Shown here one piece after another: positions 10,809 to 21,526 of a stretch of DNA of 64,000 nt; positions within the stretch are counted from its first letter, which is position 1; every line of letters begins with the position of its first letter. The notes below the pieces were generated by a model, which saw nothing but the letters and a program-made list of their open reading frames with translations, was not told the DNA's origin and did no database searches. The stretch is from contig JANUWI010000011.1 of NCBI GenBank assembly GCA_025504975.1, positions 930,001-994,000 of the forward strand, written 5' to 3'. Both the position numbers and the translations under genes were made by a program. This stretch comes from Plenodomus lindquistii (taxonomy: Eukaryota > Ascomycota > Dothideomycetes > Pleosporales > Leptosphaeriaceae).

Positions 10809-12439
10809 ATGGACCGCTCCACGCCCAGCACCGCCAGCACCAGCAACCCCGCCCACTTTGCCCACCACCACCACACGCCCAGCACCGCCAGCACCGCCAG
10901 CACCGGCTTCTTCACCCGCCGCCCCTCGCTGTTCAACAGACACCACAAGCACTCGGCCTCGTCCGTTGCCCGCGTCCACCCTCCCCCGGCCCCACGAGCC
11001 TCGACGCCGCCCCCGGCCCTCGATGACCTGACCCATCCCCCGCGCCGGCCCAGCCAGTACGACGAGACGCTCAGCGTGCCCACGACGCCCCCCCGGCGCA
11101 GACACGGCAGCAGACACAGCCTCGCCTCGTCCGTCACCGACCTGGGCTCCCAGCTGCGGCGGTCGCGCAGTGCCTCGCTTCGCACCAACACGAGCAACGG
11201 CACGGGCTCCTCCTCGTCGCATAAGAGGACCCCCTCAGCCAACCTGGCGCTGACCCACTCGCCCGACAAGGCCCCTGTGCCTACCGCCGTGGGCAACGCC
11301 TCGCGCCCCAACCTCTCCATCTCCACCTTCGCCCGCAGCAAGCAAAAGAGCGCCGAGAACGTGCGGCCAGACGCCAACCCCCAGGTCTACGAGAAGAGTC
11401 CCCTCAGTGCCGTCGACAAGCCAAAGACTCCCTTCGGTGCCATGGCCGTCTCCATGCCATTGCGGCACCCCCCGACCCAGAAGGACGTCTCACAAGCCAA
11501 CCAGCAGTCGAATCGCGCCCTGGGACCAGCTGCCCCTATACCAGTACCCAATGGCTCAACACCAAACGTCGTATTCCAGCACATCCAAGACCTAGCCTCC
11601 AAGCGAATATCCACTTTGGACTACCTACGCAAGGCGTGAGTAGCCCACCCACAAGCACCCCTCTCCAAGCTAACACCCACCTCAGCCACGAAGGCCGCAT
11701 ATACTGGTTCAACACGCTCCTCTTCTCCAAATCAGACCTCACCCGCCTCCCCTCCTACAGTACCCGCAACCAAGCCCGCCGCGCAACCCACTACCTCCTC
11801 CTCGGCTTCTCCCTCCCCACCATCCTCGACCTAAACTCAAACTCGCCCTCCGACTACCTCAAAGCCCTCAACGCCCTCTTACTAGAATTCGAAACATACC
11901 AATCCATCCACCCCGCCGACGGCAGCACCCCCTCCTCCCTCTCCCGCGCCCGCATCCCACAAATGTTCAAGCGCGCAAACCTAAACATGACGGGCAAAGG
12001 ACGACGCAGTAGCAGTGCGGCCGGCGATCTCCCGATACTCACACCAAGTGGGACATTCAACTCTGAAACAGGGCACAACTACGCGGCCTTTGACACCCCG
12101 CCAGACGCTGATCTCCTCCTGCCCAATGAATCCTACACGCATCTACAAACCCCCTCTCTCCCCTTCGACCCAGACTTCTTCAGCACTTTTGCAACGCTCT
12201 GCGATGTGCTCATTGATTGCTATACCAAGATCCTGAGCATGCTGAGTACGCCAGAAAGTGTGGTCGCGGCAGGCGGTGGCGTGCCCAGTATAGTAGGCGA
12301 TTTATTCAACAAGGCGGATGCGAGGGTGCGGAAGATTATTCTTGCTGGGGTTGTCAGGGAGTTTGAGGATAGTTGTAGAGCTGGACTGAAGAGTGAGGTT
12401 GGGGGTGTGGGCAAGGTTGTTCTGGGTGGGTTGATGTAG
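10809..12439 (+). CDS. Conserved fungal protein of unknown function, disordered N-terminus and helical C-terminal domain
   Basis: Exons 10809-11635 and 11686-12439; 526 aa. The 50-nt intron uses GTGAGT and CTCAG and keeps the frame at an alanine. Residues 1-240 are rich in Ser, Thr, Pro, His and Arg, with SPxx-like and RRPS-like sites that could be kinase targets. From about residue 255 a folded region begins: VFQHIQDLASKRISTLDYLRKAHEGRIYWFNTLLFSK, then LLLGFSLPTILDL and a long helical tail. I do not recognise a named family or catalytic motif. The position-specific conservation style suggests an intracellular scaffold or adaptor; that is inference only. Confidence 0.85.
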
Positions 12440-12695
12440 GATAGATGGATGGATGGGATTGGTATGGAACAAGGGAAGACAGGGTGATGTGTATATGACT
12501 ATGATTTTTCATGATATCCAGCGGCATGTTTTTGCATTGGGAGGGTTACATGGTAGGTATTATATACGCGTATGCATAATGTTGGCAGGCGTAGTGTAGT
12601 TAGTGTACGATAGATCGATAGACGTGAGCCCAAGTGCCACACAAAGCACCATTTCTCTACGCACACCACAGCACAGCCCATCCCCACCCACCCCC

Positions 12696-13650
12696 CTAAA
12701 CAGCAGCAACCTCACTCTTCTCCACCAACCCAACCACCCCCTTCGCCCTCCCAACCTTAACCTTCTTCCCCTCCTCCCTCTTCCCCTCACTCCCCACCCC
12801 CTCCCCCTCATCCACCCCCTCACTCCTCCCAAACATCCTCTCCTCCTCCTCCCTCAACTCAGCCTTCAAATCGCTCAACTCCATCTTCATACTATACGCA
12901 TCCTCACCATCCGCATAATACTTCGCCTCGACCTTATCCACCGTAAAACCCAGGGTATCGCGGTACAAATGCAGCGCCGCATTATTCGACACGCGGACAT
13001 GTAGGGAAACGTAATGTGCAGCGAAAGTCTCGGCCATTGCGCGTTGAGATTGTCGCATTAGTTTTTCGGCGAGACCCAGGCGGCGATGCGTGCGCATTAC
13101 GGATAAGGAGGTTATGTGGCCGTGTTGTACGCCGTCGGTGGGTTCTTCTTCCATTTTTGCGAGGACGTAGCCCACGATTTTGGGGGGGTCGTAGGGGGTC
13201 TTGGGGGGGCGGGAGACCTGGTCGGGGTGTTAGTGTGGTTTGGATAGAAAATTTGTGTGGGGTGTGGAGATATCTGGGGGGGTTATGAATGGGTTGGGTT
13301 GGGTTGGGTTGGATATATGTATGGGTGTCACGTGGGGTAGGTATCCCATGCCCTCCGCTTTCTGTCTTTTAAGACGCAATTGTCGAGTCACGAAGAAGAC
13401 GACATATCTCTGTCTCCCTCACCACTGAGGTTGACAGCCTCTCAACAGGTACCCTAATCCTAGCTCTTTTCCCAACTTCCCAATAAAGCAAAAATACAAC
13501 AAAACTTACATCAACAGCCACATAGCTCAACTGCGGCCAACTCATGGCATGATACAGGTAATATTTGCAAAAATAGTTTTCCGGCAAATTCGTGATATTC
13601 GCAAGCTGCACATGCGGTATGTCGCTTGGTCGTAGCACGCGGATATCCAT
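12696..13650 (-). CDS. NAA10: N-alpha-acetyltransferase, catalytic subunit of NatA (Naa10/Ard1)
   Basis: Exons 13650-13510 and 13217-12696; 220 aa. The protein starts MDIRVLRPSDIPHVQ and has ITNLPENYFCKYYLYH, the near-invariant Ard1 N-terminal block. The GNAT fold follows: IVGYVLAKMEE, HITSLSVMRTHRRLGLAEKLM with the acetyl-CoA loop RRLGLA at about 92-97, then VSLHVRVSNNAALHLY. The C-terminal 50 residues are an acidic/basic tail typical of Ard1. NatA acetylates N-termini exposed after methionine removal, working on the ribosome with Naa15, which is not in this window. The single intron is 292 nt, much longer than the others here, and carries a (GGGTT)n repeat. Splicing restores VAVDVSRPPKTPYD without gain or loss. 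Confidence 0.93.
13291..13312. repeat. (GGGTT)n pentanucleotide repeat
   Basis: Four tandem units inside the NAA10 intron; it resembles, but is not, the fungal telomere hexamer. Confidence 0.9.
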
Positions 13651-14171
13651 TTTAGGTGGGTGCGCGGTTCGGTCCGTGTCGTTCCCTTCAAAACTCTGAT
13701 TTCCTGGCTCTTTCTGGTAGTGTTTGTGCGGCTGGTGGTTAGGCCGCAGATTGGTGAAAGTGGAAAGAGAGTGAGGTGTTTGGGATACCGAGTGTGCCTG
13801 GTGAGGGCGCTAAGGCGGATGCGGATGTTGTGGGTGGGAGGTGAGGTTGCTGAGGGTGGGTGGTGGGTGGGGTTATGTAAGCGGTGATTAGGTAAGATTG
13901 GAGCGACGACCGTGGTGATGGCGGTTGCGCTTCCTTCATCACGTAAACACGCCAGATCTCGACGTTATGTTCTCTATTTTTCCTCGCCGCTACTCGGGCT
14001 GTTGGAATTTGGGAAGTCTTCAGATACATGGTGAGTTGCCTGGCCTGGCTAAAGAAGGAGTCTCCGCAATCACTCTCTGGACCAACACATGATGACCTTC
14101 CGATATCAGCCCATACTCCAGCCGTGTAGCTACCATACTTTGTCAAGGTGACGCGATGCTTTCTCCCGGGC
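13651..14171. other. Intergenic, no gene seen
   Basis: NAA10 upstream region and 3' flank of the first LPAE-motif gene. Nothing convincing on either strand. Confidence 0.55.
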
Positions 14172-14847
14172 CTACTTCAACTCGACAGACCTGGAGTAAC
14201 GGCTCTTTTCTCCTTCGGTCACTTGGAGCCCCATTCCCTTCCAACCCATAGTCCGGGACATGCGTTTCGCGATTATGTCATGCTGATCATCGCCTGCGCT
14301 CCCATAGACATAAACCTCCTTTAAAGTTGGAAACATGTCCACATATCGCTCCCGAAGCAATGCTGATTGATAAATCATGTATCTGGCTGTTCGCCTGTCG
14401 ATTTCCATCGAAGTGACCCTGCTGCAGATCTTCTCCTCAAGCACGTACCCAATCATGCTTGGATCCACGCCAAATCTGCGGAATGAGAAAGTGGGAACTG
14501 CATACAGCATAGTCGAGGCCTCGAAGTTGGTTTGGCGACATGTAAGAAGGAGAGCGACAGGGTCCTGAATATGCGACGTCGGGACCATTACCGAAAGGTT
14601 GCACTTGCTCATGTGGGTTTGGTGCACTCTATATACGAGGCCTGCGAAGTATTGTTCGTAAATCTTGTTGCGAAGCTCCGCGGGGAGGCGCAGAAGCGGT
14701 GAGGTGAGGCTGTTTGCAGTTGTTCTGCGCAGATCGTTTGGTCAGCATGGCCTTTGTATAGCTACGTGGTGTTGAAGGTACATACATGTTCTCACGCGTC
14801 TTGTTCGCTGACCTGTCGTGGATGCGTGGCTTCGTAGTGGACGACAT
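14172..14847 (-). CDS. LPAE-motif (2EXR/DUF7730-like) protein, cluster member 1
   Basis: Exons 14847-14786 and 14724-14172; 204 aa. The first exon is 62 nt and ends in phase 2. The protein reads SPLLRLPAELRNKIYEQYF soon after the splice point, then VALLLTCRQTNFEASTMLYAVPTFSF. This LRLPAEIRN-IY plus CRQ-N-EA pattern is the F-box-like fold shared by the fungal 2EXR and DUF7730 families. The second half has FPTLKEVYVYG. The function is unknown; F-box-like modules often recruit partners, but no C-terminal substrate domain is seen here. Three further paralogues lie upstream on the same strand with the intron in the same place. Confidence 0.8.
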
Positions 14848-15262
14848 GGTGAGTTGCAGATGGAGGAAAGGAGGTGCGGTGATCCCGTAGTGAGTGAGTG
14901 AGTGAGGGTCAAGTGGATTTCGTGTAAGTCTTGTCGTGGGTGAGGTCGATTGACTTAGGTGAACCCCATTGCGGGACCCTTTTCACGGTAAACGCCGACG
15001 CGCACGTTTCGCGAAGCAAACAATCTTTACCTGGCTCACAGCCAATTGTCGTTCTGGTGTTAGCTAGGTAGGCCACTGCTCGAAAAATTTGATCCGACTC
15101 GTGGTTTCGCACATGTGCTTTGGGTAAGGTAGCACCTTTTAATTGTTAGGTACGCATGCCTTGTCAGCCTGCGGCCTATATACTGAACGCCATAGAAACT
15201 ATTGTCTTGGGTCTCTTCTTGCGACGTGTCTGTTCTATCTGCGAGCTTGACTCCGCTTCTGA
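14848..15262. other. Intergenic, no gene seen
   Basis: Short spacer between two paralogues. It holds a (GTGA)n run at about 14890-14907 close to the start of member 1. Confidence 0.6.
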
Positions 15263-15930
15263 CTATAGACGTCCAACGAGAAAGCGTTTGTCTGACGAAT
15301 CTACTATCACACGGTACCCTCCTTGCTTCCACCCGAAACGCTCACATAACCTCCCTACCATCGCAATATTGTAATAGGGGGACAGTGAAGGATTTGCACG
15401 AAGATGCAAGTACTTCACCGCCGGGAAAAACTCCACGAGCGGCAGTGTGTTAGCCCCTGCCCAGTCGATCGCGAAAGTCAGCGTGCTGCCACGGACTCTG
15501 AGGGACGTAATCAGACTGCATGCCTCCAACCCGAGTATTCGCACAACTTCAGGAGTTTGAGTGCTATCGCGTGAATCAAGCCATTGGAAACTGAACTCAA
15601 AGGTGGGAAATGAGTATAACATGACTTTCGTCTCGTACTTTAGCTGCCGGCATCCAAGAACAAGGGCGAGTGGACTCTGGAGATCGCCGATTGCAGGTCT
15701 GACGCAGTGGCGTCTGCAAGACTGATCCATATAATACACAATGTCTGCAAAGTAATACTGGTAGATCTGGTTGCGGATCTCAGCTGGCAGACAGAGAAGG
15801 GGCGAGGAAAGGCTATTTTCACATGTGCTGTGCGATACAGTCAGCGAGCTGCTCTGTCTTGGATCAGGGCTAGTAGCACATACATGTCGTCGCATGTTCT
15901 GGGGGTAGTTGTCATGGTTGCCGGCGGCAT
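15263..15930 (-). CDS. LPAE-motif (2EXR/DUF7730-like) protein, cluster member 2
   Basis: Exons 15930-15884 and 15827-15263; 203 aa. A second in-frame ATG at 15915 is an alternative start. The 56-nt intron is in phase 2, directly before NSLSSPLLCLPAEIRNQIYQYYF, as in members 1, 3 and 4. The CRQLKYETKVMLYSFPTFEF block follows, and the C-terminal half contains FFPAVKYLHLRANPSL and ERFGWKQGGYRV. Compared with member 1, the LRLPAE motif reads LCLPAE. The function is unknown. Presence of every family block without stops suggests an intact gene. Confidence 0.8.
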
Positions 15931-16860
15931 AGCGGATTGCTGAAGCTTCAAGAAGGGTAGATTGGGAAACAAGTCGTCTAGGTGATTTTGAAAGGGGAGA
16001 GATGGTACCCTGATCTTTTAGCTTGATGGCCTAGCTCAGAGGGTAAACTTTGCGCACATGTGGCCTGCCTTTCACTGGGTCAGGCAGCGATGAGTAAACC
16101 CCCAAGAGCGACATCTAAGAAGAGCCAGAGGTACTTACAACTGAGCTCGCATTTCGCTCGTCAACTCGCGCTGCAGTGGTGGCAGCTCGGTGGCTTGCAT
16201 GTAGAGTCGCTCGCACCTTCCTTGTGCGAGGTTGAGCGATGCACGAGAGAGCGAGAGCTATGACATTAAACGCGTTTTGGTCGATAGGGCAGCGACTTTA
16301 GCGCCGGAAACAGGGCATCACATGTGACAGTCACTAGGGTGTCTCATGTTATGGAGCAAACGCTTCTGAAATGGTGCAAGCGGAGGAGCTCATACGCAAC
16401 TGCAAAGTCCACACCTCACAGTAAGAGCTTATATCGATGACATATAACGCACCAAGAAGACTGCAAGTTAGCAAGAAGCTATAAGGGCAAATTCTCATTC
16501 CTTCACAGAGTATACAAGCGAGCATTTGGACCTTTGGAAAAGCTATCATTGTCTTGTGCTGACTCTAGTGACTGGTTTAGTATAAACCAAGCTGATTTCA
16601 ATGGTATATAGTTCTATCCTCACGACTCTAGACGACGGGTAGCGACTCCAGTTTGATGCCATCCATGCGAACTGTCGGTGTAAACCTGAGCAACTTAGTG
16701 TAGAAGGTAACTATGGTAGCATCCTTGAGATCTCCACCAGAGGTATTTACCAGTACCGATGCAGGTAAACATGAACTTAAAATCTCAGCGCCTCAATTGT
16801 TTGCGTAAGCTGCGCGCCTCAGGTGACTACTCTCTTCACCTCCATCCCTGGACTGCCAGG
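15931..16860. other. Intergenic, 0.9 kb, no gene seen
   Basis: I looked for a further decayed paralogue and did not find the LPAE signature on either strand. Confidence 0.55.
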
Positions 16861-17599
16861 CTACTCAAGCTCAAAAGACACCTTTACGTTATCCGAAGCC
16901 ATCCCAAATGCTCTACAAAGCTTGCGTGCGAATTTACGATGACTCTTGACGCTGGCTACATTGCTCTCATCCGCACTGCCCACTGTCACCTTCGCGCGCC
17001 CAATCCAAAGACTGATGATCTCCCCCACCTCACTAGTGACCGTCAATCGCCGCAAGGCAGGAAACACTCCTTTTAGCTTAGGAGAGCGTAGCTTGGCCTG
17101 ATCAGACGTAACAACAATGACTGCAAGTTGAAGCTCCATCTCGATAGATGTGAGTACCGAGCGGATCGTCAACTCAAACGCAAGAACGCTCTGTGAAGGG
17201 TTGTAGAGCGCTCCTGGAAGGGTCTTTAAAGCAACCTCTGTGAGCGTAAAGGTTGGGATCGTGCGTATAAGGCTCGAGGCTTCTGAATTTATCTGCCGGC
17301 TTGCAAGAAGTAGAGCTATTGAGCCATGGACCTGGGATGCTGGGATAAATGCTGGATGGCGAGTAATCGGCCGGACGAGGATCGCGACATTTAGAGTGTG
17401 CGCGTATATCATGTTGCGAATCTCTGCCGGTAGACGCAATAGGGGTGAAACCATTCGGTTTTTCTGAGTCCTAGAACTGCTAGTAAGTAACGTGAGAACA
17501 AGGTAGATGTGAGGTGTCATACTTCTCTGCTTGCTGTTCGAGCTTGATCTTGGACAGATGAAGCCCCGCGATCGCTGTCGGGAGATCTTGTGCGTGCAT
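16861..17599 (-). CDS. LPAE-motif (2EXR/DUF7730-like) protein, cluster member 3
   Basis: Exons 17599-17523 and 17470-16861; 228 aa. The first exon is 77 nt, phase 2, and encodes a charged helix (KIKLEQQAEK). The second begins TQKNRMVSPLLRLPAEIRNMIYAHTLN. The family block IALLLASRQINSEASSLIRTIPTFTL follows, then TSIEMELQLAVIVVTSDQAKLRSPKL and FPALRRLTVTSEV. Member 4 matches this gene in exon-1 length and in sequence up to IVVTS, so the two look like a recent tandem pair. Function unknown. Confidence 0.8.
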
Positions 17600-17688
17600 T
17601 TTCGCTACGCGTGGAATTGAAAATCGCCTGTTTGGTGTGGAGAGGTGAGTCAAGAGGGGGCGATGGGGGATGGGAACCATATATGGAG

Positions 17689-17705
17689 AACGGAAGGCGT
17701 GCGTC
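17689..17705. repeat. 17-bp block shared by the promoters of LPAE members 3 and 4, copy 1
   Basis: AACGGAAGGCGTGCGTC lies 90 bp upstream of the member 3 ATG (gene on the minus strand). An identical copy is at 18484-18500. Confidence 0.85.
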
Positions 17706-17910
17706 GCACAGACTGCAGGGACTCGCTTTCACCTTGAGCTCTACTATGACTGTGACCCAAACTTCCGGGTACATGATATTTATGGAACATGATGGATCAT
17801 TAATTTGAAAGCAGGTACGCTCTGGGAAGGGCTGAGGGCTGCCGAGAAGGGACGCTACCAGCGCTGGGGTGCAGCCCGGCCTGAAAGGATGTGACAACAA
17901 TGACTGCCAT

Positions 17911-18374
17911 CTATAACTCCATCTCAACCGAGGTGATGTCGCAACGGAAAGGGAGATCGAAGACTGTAAAACTCTGGCTGGGGCGAGTGCCTGTGACCGA
18001 TCCAAGGGCGACGTCTTTCAGCGCAAACGTGGGTACTGTACACAGTAATCCTGAGGCTTCGGCGTTCGTTTGCTTACAGACGAGTAGGAGGGCTACCAGG
18101 CCACGAATATGTAAAGCTGGGGTGCTGGGTGGATTGCGGCTGGGTGGCCGGATTTTGATCGAGGCGTTGAGAGTGTATTGGTATACAAGGTTGCGGAGCT
18201 CTGCTGGCAGACGCAGGAGCGGCGAATTTCTCTGGTTAGATTCAGTCCTATATGGTAGTTCAGCGTTTGCGAATCAACTTTTGAGAGGCTACATTACCTC
18301 GCCATTTGCTCGTCGCGACTAAGCTTTGGAGCATGAAGAGGTGCGAGCGCTGACTTATAATCAAGTAGATGCAT
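17911..18374 (-). pseudogene. LPAE-motif cluster member 4, truncated by an in-frame TAG
   Basis: Exons 18374-18298 (77 nt, the same length as in member 3) and 18247-17911. The predicted product is 137 aa. It reads MHLLDYKSAL, then across a 50-nt intron NSPLLRLPAELRNLVYQYTLN, VALLLVCKQTNAEASGLLCTVPTFAL and TSVEMEL, where TAG at 17913-17911 replaces the glutamine of member 3. The next codons (AVIVVTS) still match member 3, then similarity fades before the C-terminal third. It is therefore a copy of member 3 that has lost its end. It may still make a short protein carrying only the LPAE module. The C-to-T change (CAG or CAA-type codon to TAG) has the CpA context of repeat-induced point mutation. 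Confidence 0.75.
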
Positions 18375-19253
18375 GATTGTTCACCTCAGCCCTCGTGGCG
18401 CGCAGGCTTGTAGACGACCACGGGTAGAGAGATGAAGACGGGAAAATAGAGTGATCAATTTAGAAGATGAAAGATATATAACCAACGGAAGGCGTGCGTC
18501 AGACAACCACAACTGTGGTCCAGAAGCCAACTACAGCATCTCGGTTGACAGCTCACGAATAGGAGGGCTACCGCTACATCTAGTAGACCACCACAAGTTC
18601 GCAAGCTGTGCCTGGTAGCTATATACCACTTTCCAGCATCGTGTGATACACCTCGGAAGCAAATCATAATCACACAAGCCAATCCCGACTGACCACACTC
18701 CGACGTGAAGTCCTATGGTGACGAGGGCTCACCGAGTAAATGTCACATCTCGTAAGCAAACCCTAACCACACGCGCTAATCACAGCTACTTGTCATTACC
18801 ACGAGACCCAGACCCAACACTGACAATCAGGCGTACTACATAACCCAAACGCAGCACTTGATAAACTCAAAAATGGCCATTCATTGCTATAAACCTGCTG
18901 CTCTTTGCAAACCCAACCCCAACCCCCACCAAAAAAGAGTTCCCTGCGTATTCTGGAAAAAAAATATATATATTTGTTTCGTGCACAAATACAACAACAA
19001 GAGTGACAACATGACGAGAGAATATTGCAGACTTAGAGAAAGAAAAGTTACACATACATATACGCGCCACGGGGGCAAAAAAAAATATACTGATGATACT
19101 GTGAAAGCCAAGGCAAAATATACTGACAAGTGTGTGACAAAAGCCGAAGAAAAAAGCGCCAAATTTATGCAAGCAACGCGCAAGCGAACTCTCAAGCACT
19201 TTTGATGGGGTCGTGTGTCATTAAAAGTGAAGTGCTCGAATTGGGGAGGTTTT
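18375..19253. other. Intergenic, 0.88 kb; second copy of the shared 17-bp block
   Basis: Contains AACGGAAGGCGTGCGTC at 18484-18500. The part from 18850 to 19210 is A-rich, with AAAAAATATATAT and AAAAAAAATATAC tracts that suit the 3' flank of the Zn2Cys6 gene. No gene seen. Confidence 0.6.
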
Positions 19254-21526
19254 TTAATGGCACGTAGCCAGGATCGTGTCAACCTTGGGTTTGACTTTTT
19301 GCATGAAGCCTTCGGTAATCGGGACGTACAAGGCCTTTTTGATGCCCATTTCCGTGGCGATGTAGTAGAGGAGTGTGTTGAGCCATTCGCGTCTTGCTGT
19401 GATATCGATGGTGTGGCTAGCATCGAGTTGCACTTGGCCGATGGGCTGATCGTTGGGATGCGCAGGGCTAGAGTTGAAGATGTGGCTTTTTCTGGGCGTG
19501 TCCTGTGGGGTTGATGAGGGTTGTGGGAAATTGGTTGGTGTTTGGGACGCATCGGGAGGAGGTGAGGCCGATGATTCATTCGGTAGTTTTGGTGGAAGTT
19601 TGGAGAGTTCGGCGTACTGGGGAGCTGCGGCGTAGGCTTCTGGGGTCAGAGACGGTGTATCCTGAGGGGGTGTCGAGATTATAATAGGAGGCTGTTGTGG
19701 TGGGGTAGTTATCGAAGGTGTCTGATGTGTATGTTGAGTTGGCCAAGAAGTGTTTGCGTTCGACAAAAGACCGGAGGCTAAAATGGCATCCATGATACCA
19801 AGAGGCCAGAGGCTGATGTAGCCCCTCATGCCTGAAAGATCACCATCTCTTTTCGCGATCATTGACGTCGTCATCGTGCCTAGTATAGCGGAGCAGCTCA
19901 CATCGATGACACGTATGAGATGGGCTGTAGTGACCGCATAATGAGCTCGAAGTATCTCGTCGCCAAAACATGCAGGATCTTCTTGATGCGATGACGTGAA
20001 AGCGTTCGCGCTCTGCTGGACATCAGCACCTGTGGATTCCAATACCTTGGGGGGAAGCCGCAACATCCAGGTAACTATCTCTAATATGTCGCGTAGAAGG
20101 AACATCCGAGTAGTACGGAAGAAACCCCAGATCCAGCATCTTTTCAAGTTTGGGTATGTGTGAATCTCAGACGGTGCTCCAACACAATCTAAAATCAGCT
20201 TCTGCCATTTCAACTCAAATTTTGATCGAGTCTCAGGCGTATTGGGTTCTGCGTAGTATGTCCAAGCAGGAGGTATTTCAGCCTCCCAGGCTTGGAACGC
20301 AGCCTCGAGATCGAGCGCAGTTTGTAGGAGCTCTTGCAGATCTCCCCGACTTCTCGGTAAGACGGAGTTGCGCTTGATGTCGTGCCATCGAGCATGTACG
20401 TGTGCCTCCCGCCATATCAAGTGCATGACAATCTGATTTGAGTTTTTGTAGAGACTAGAGAGATTGTTCTCCACCTTGAGCACATCTTGCACGGGGAGAG
20501 GCGGACGCTTTGCCGTCTGTAGATTACCCAAAAGCTAATGTAACGAATCAGCCGAGGCTTCGATTGAGTCCGTAGCAGCACTTACCAATTGACAATAAGT
20601 GACCTCGTAGAGCTTACCAGAAATAGGATGGCTAAAGAATTCGTCAATAGACCGAAGCGACATGAGTGCATTTGCACCATGTTGGTGTGCAATGAAGGTG
20701 CCCTTTCGCTGCACGGTGGTCATGTTCTCATAGACGCCCAAAAGATACACGGAACATAGCGTCTCATCAGTTGCGGCCATTTTCTTGTCAGCAACCATTT
20801 TCGAAATCAAGTTGATGCCCTTTGCCATACACTCCTCCGCTAGGGCCATGGCCTGTGGAGCAGCACACCTATTGGCATAATTGACGTACGCGACAGCGTC
20901 AAATACGGTGCGATAGCATGAGCCTTCCGCGGCCATTTGATAGATGACGGGCGTAAAAGCCCACAGGGAATCTGTTGGCTGATCAGGCGGCCTGCGCGGA
21001 TCATCTGGCGAGACAAAGTCGTATACAAATCGGTCGTATGCCAATTGGCGTAGCTCTGGATCCACGTCTGGGGTGATGCGCATGTATGCCAAATCAGGAA
21101 TGGGTGAGGGTACGTCGGCAGCAGTTGTCATGTGCTCGTCTGTGGAGGCATGGGGTGACGTATGATGGCTTTGTTGCCCACCACCACTCGATTGGTAGTT
21201 GGCGGGTGGCGAGGACTCATCGCTTGGTGGAGAAGCATTACTTGCGCTACTCTCACTAACTCCGCGCTGATTAGACTTTGATCTCTTCCGCCACGATTCT
21301 TCAGCTCTTTGAGCTGCCGCAGCAGTCTGGTTGCGGAACAATAAATCTCCTTGGTCTCTGTACTTGCAGTGCAGGCTCGATTTGACGCATCGTCCGCAAT
21401 TGGGTTTCTTCTCGTCGCACTGGGAGGGGTCAGGGCTGCAATATGCACACGAGCAGATAGACTCACTTTGACCTTTCTCGCTCGACAAGACTCACACCCT
21501 TTGCTCGGCCGTCCACGATACGACAT
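19254..21526 (-). CDS. Zn2Cys6 fungal transcription factor
   Basis: Exons 21526-21467, 21419-20586 and 20534-19254; 724 aa. The DNA-binding domain is complete: Cys 11, 14, 21, 28, 31 and 38 with spacing C-x2-C-x6-C-x6-C-x2-C-x6-C, split by the first intron (47 nt) after the third basic pair. A Ser/Pro/Gln-rich linker follows. From about residue 110 comes the fungal-specific regulatory region, with CMAKGINLISKM, LLGVYENM and, after intron 2, NNLSSLYKNSNQIVMH and LRAHYAVTTAHLIRVID. Near residue 600 there is a long Pro/Ser/Thr insertion, then ITARREWLNTLLYYIATEMG. Such proteins bind CGG-containing sites in the nucleus. It sits next to the acyl-CoA oxidase, acyltransferase and ligase genes, so it may control them; this is inference. 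Confidence 0.93.

Noticed and set aside
13291..13312. Telomere-like repeat
   Set aside because: The unit is GGGTT, not TTAGGG, there are only four copies, and it lies inside an intron of a housekeeping gene.
18298..18374. A stop codon in exon 1 of LPAE member 4
   Set aside because: It appears only if the exon is read in another phase. In phase 2, as in the paralogues, the exon is open from the ATG at 18374.
18858..19205. Plus-strand frame of 115 aa opposite the 3' flank of the Zn2Cys6 gene
   Set aside because: Lys/Thr-rich because the DNA is A-rich, no family motif, and it contains the poly-A/TA tracts expected of a terminator region on the other strand.
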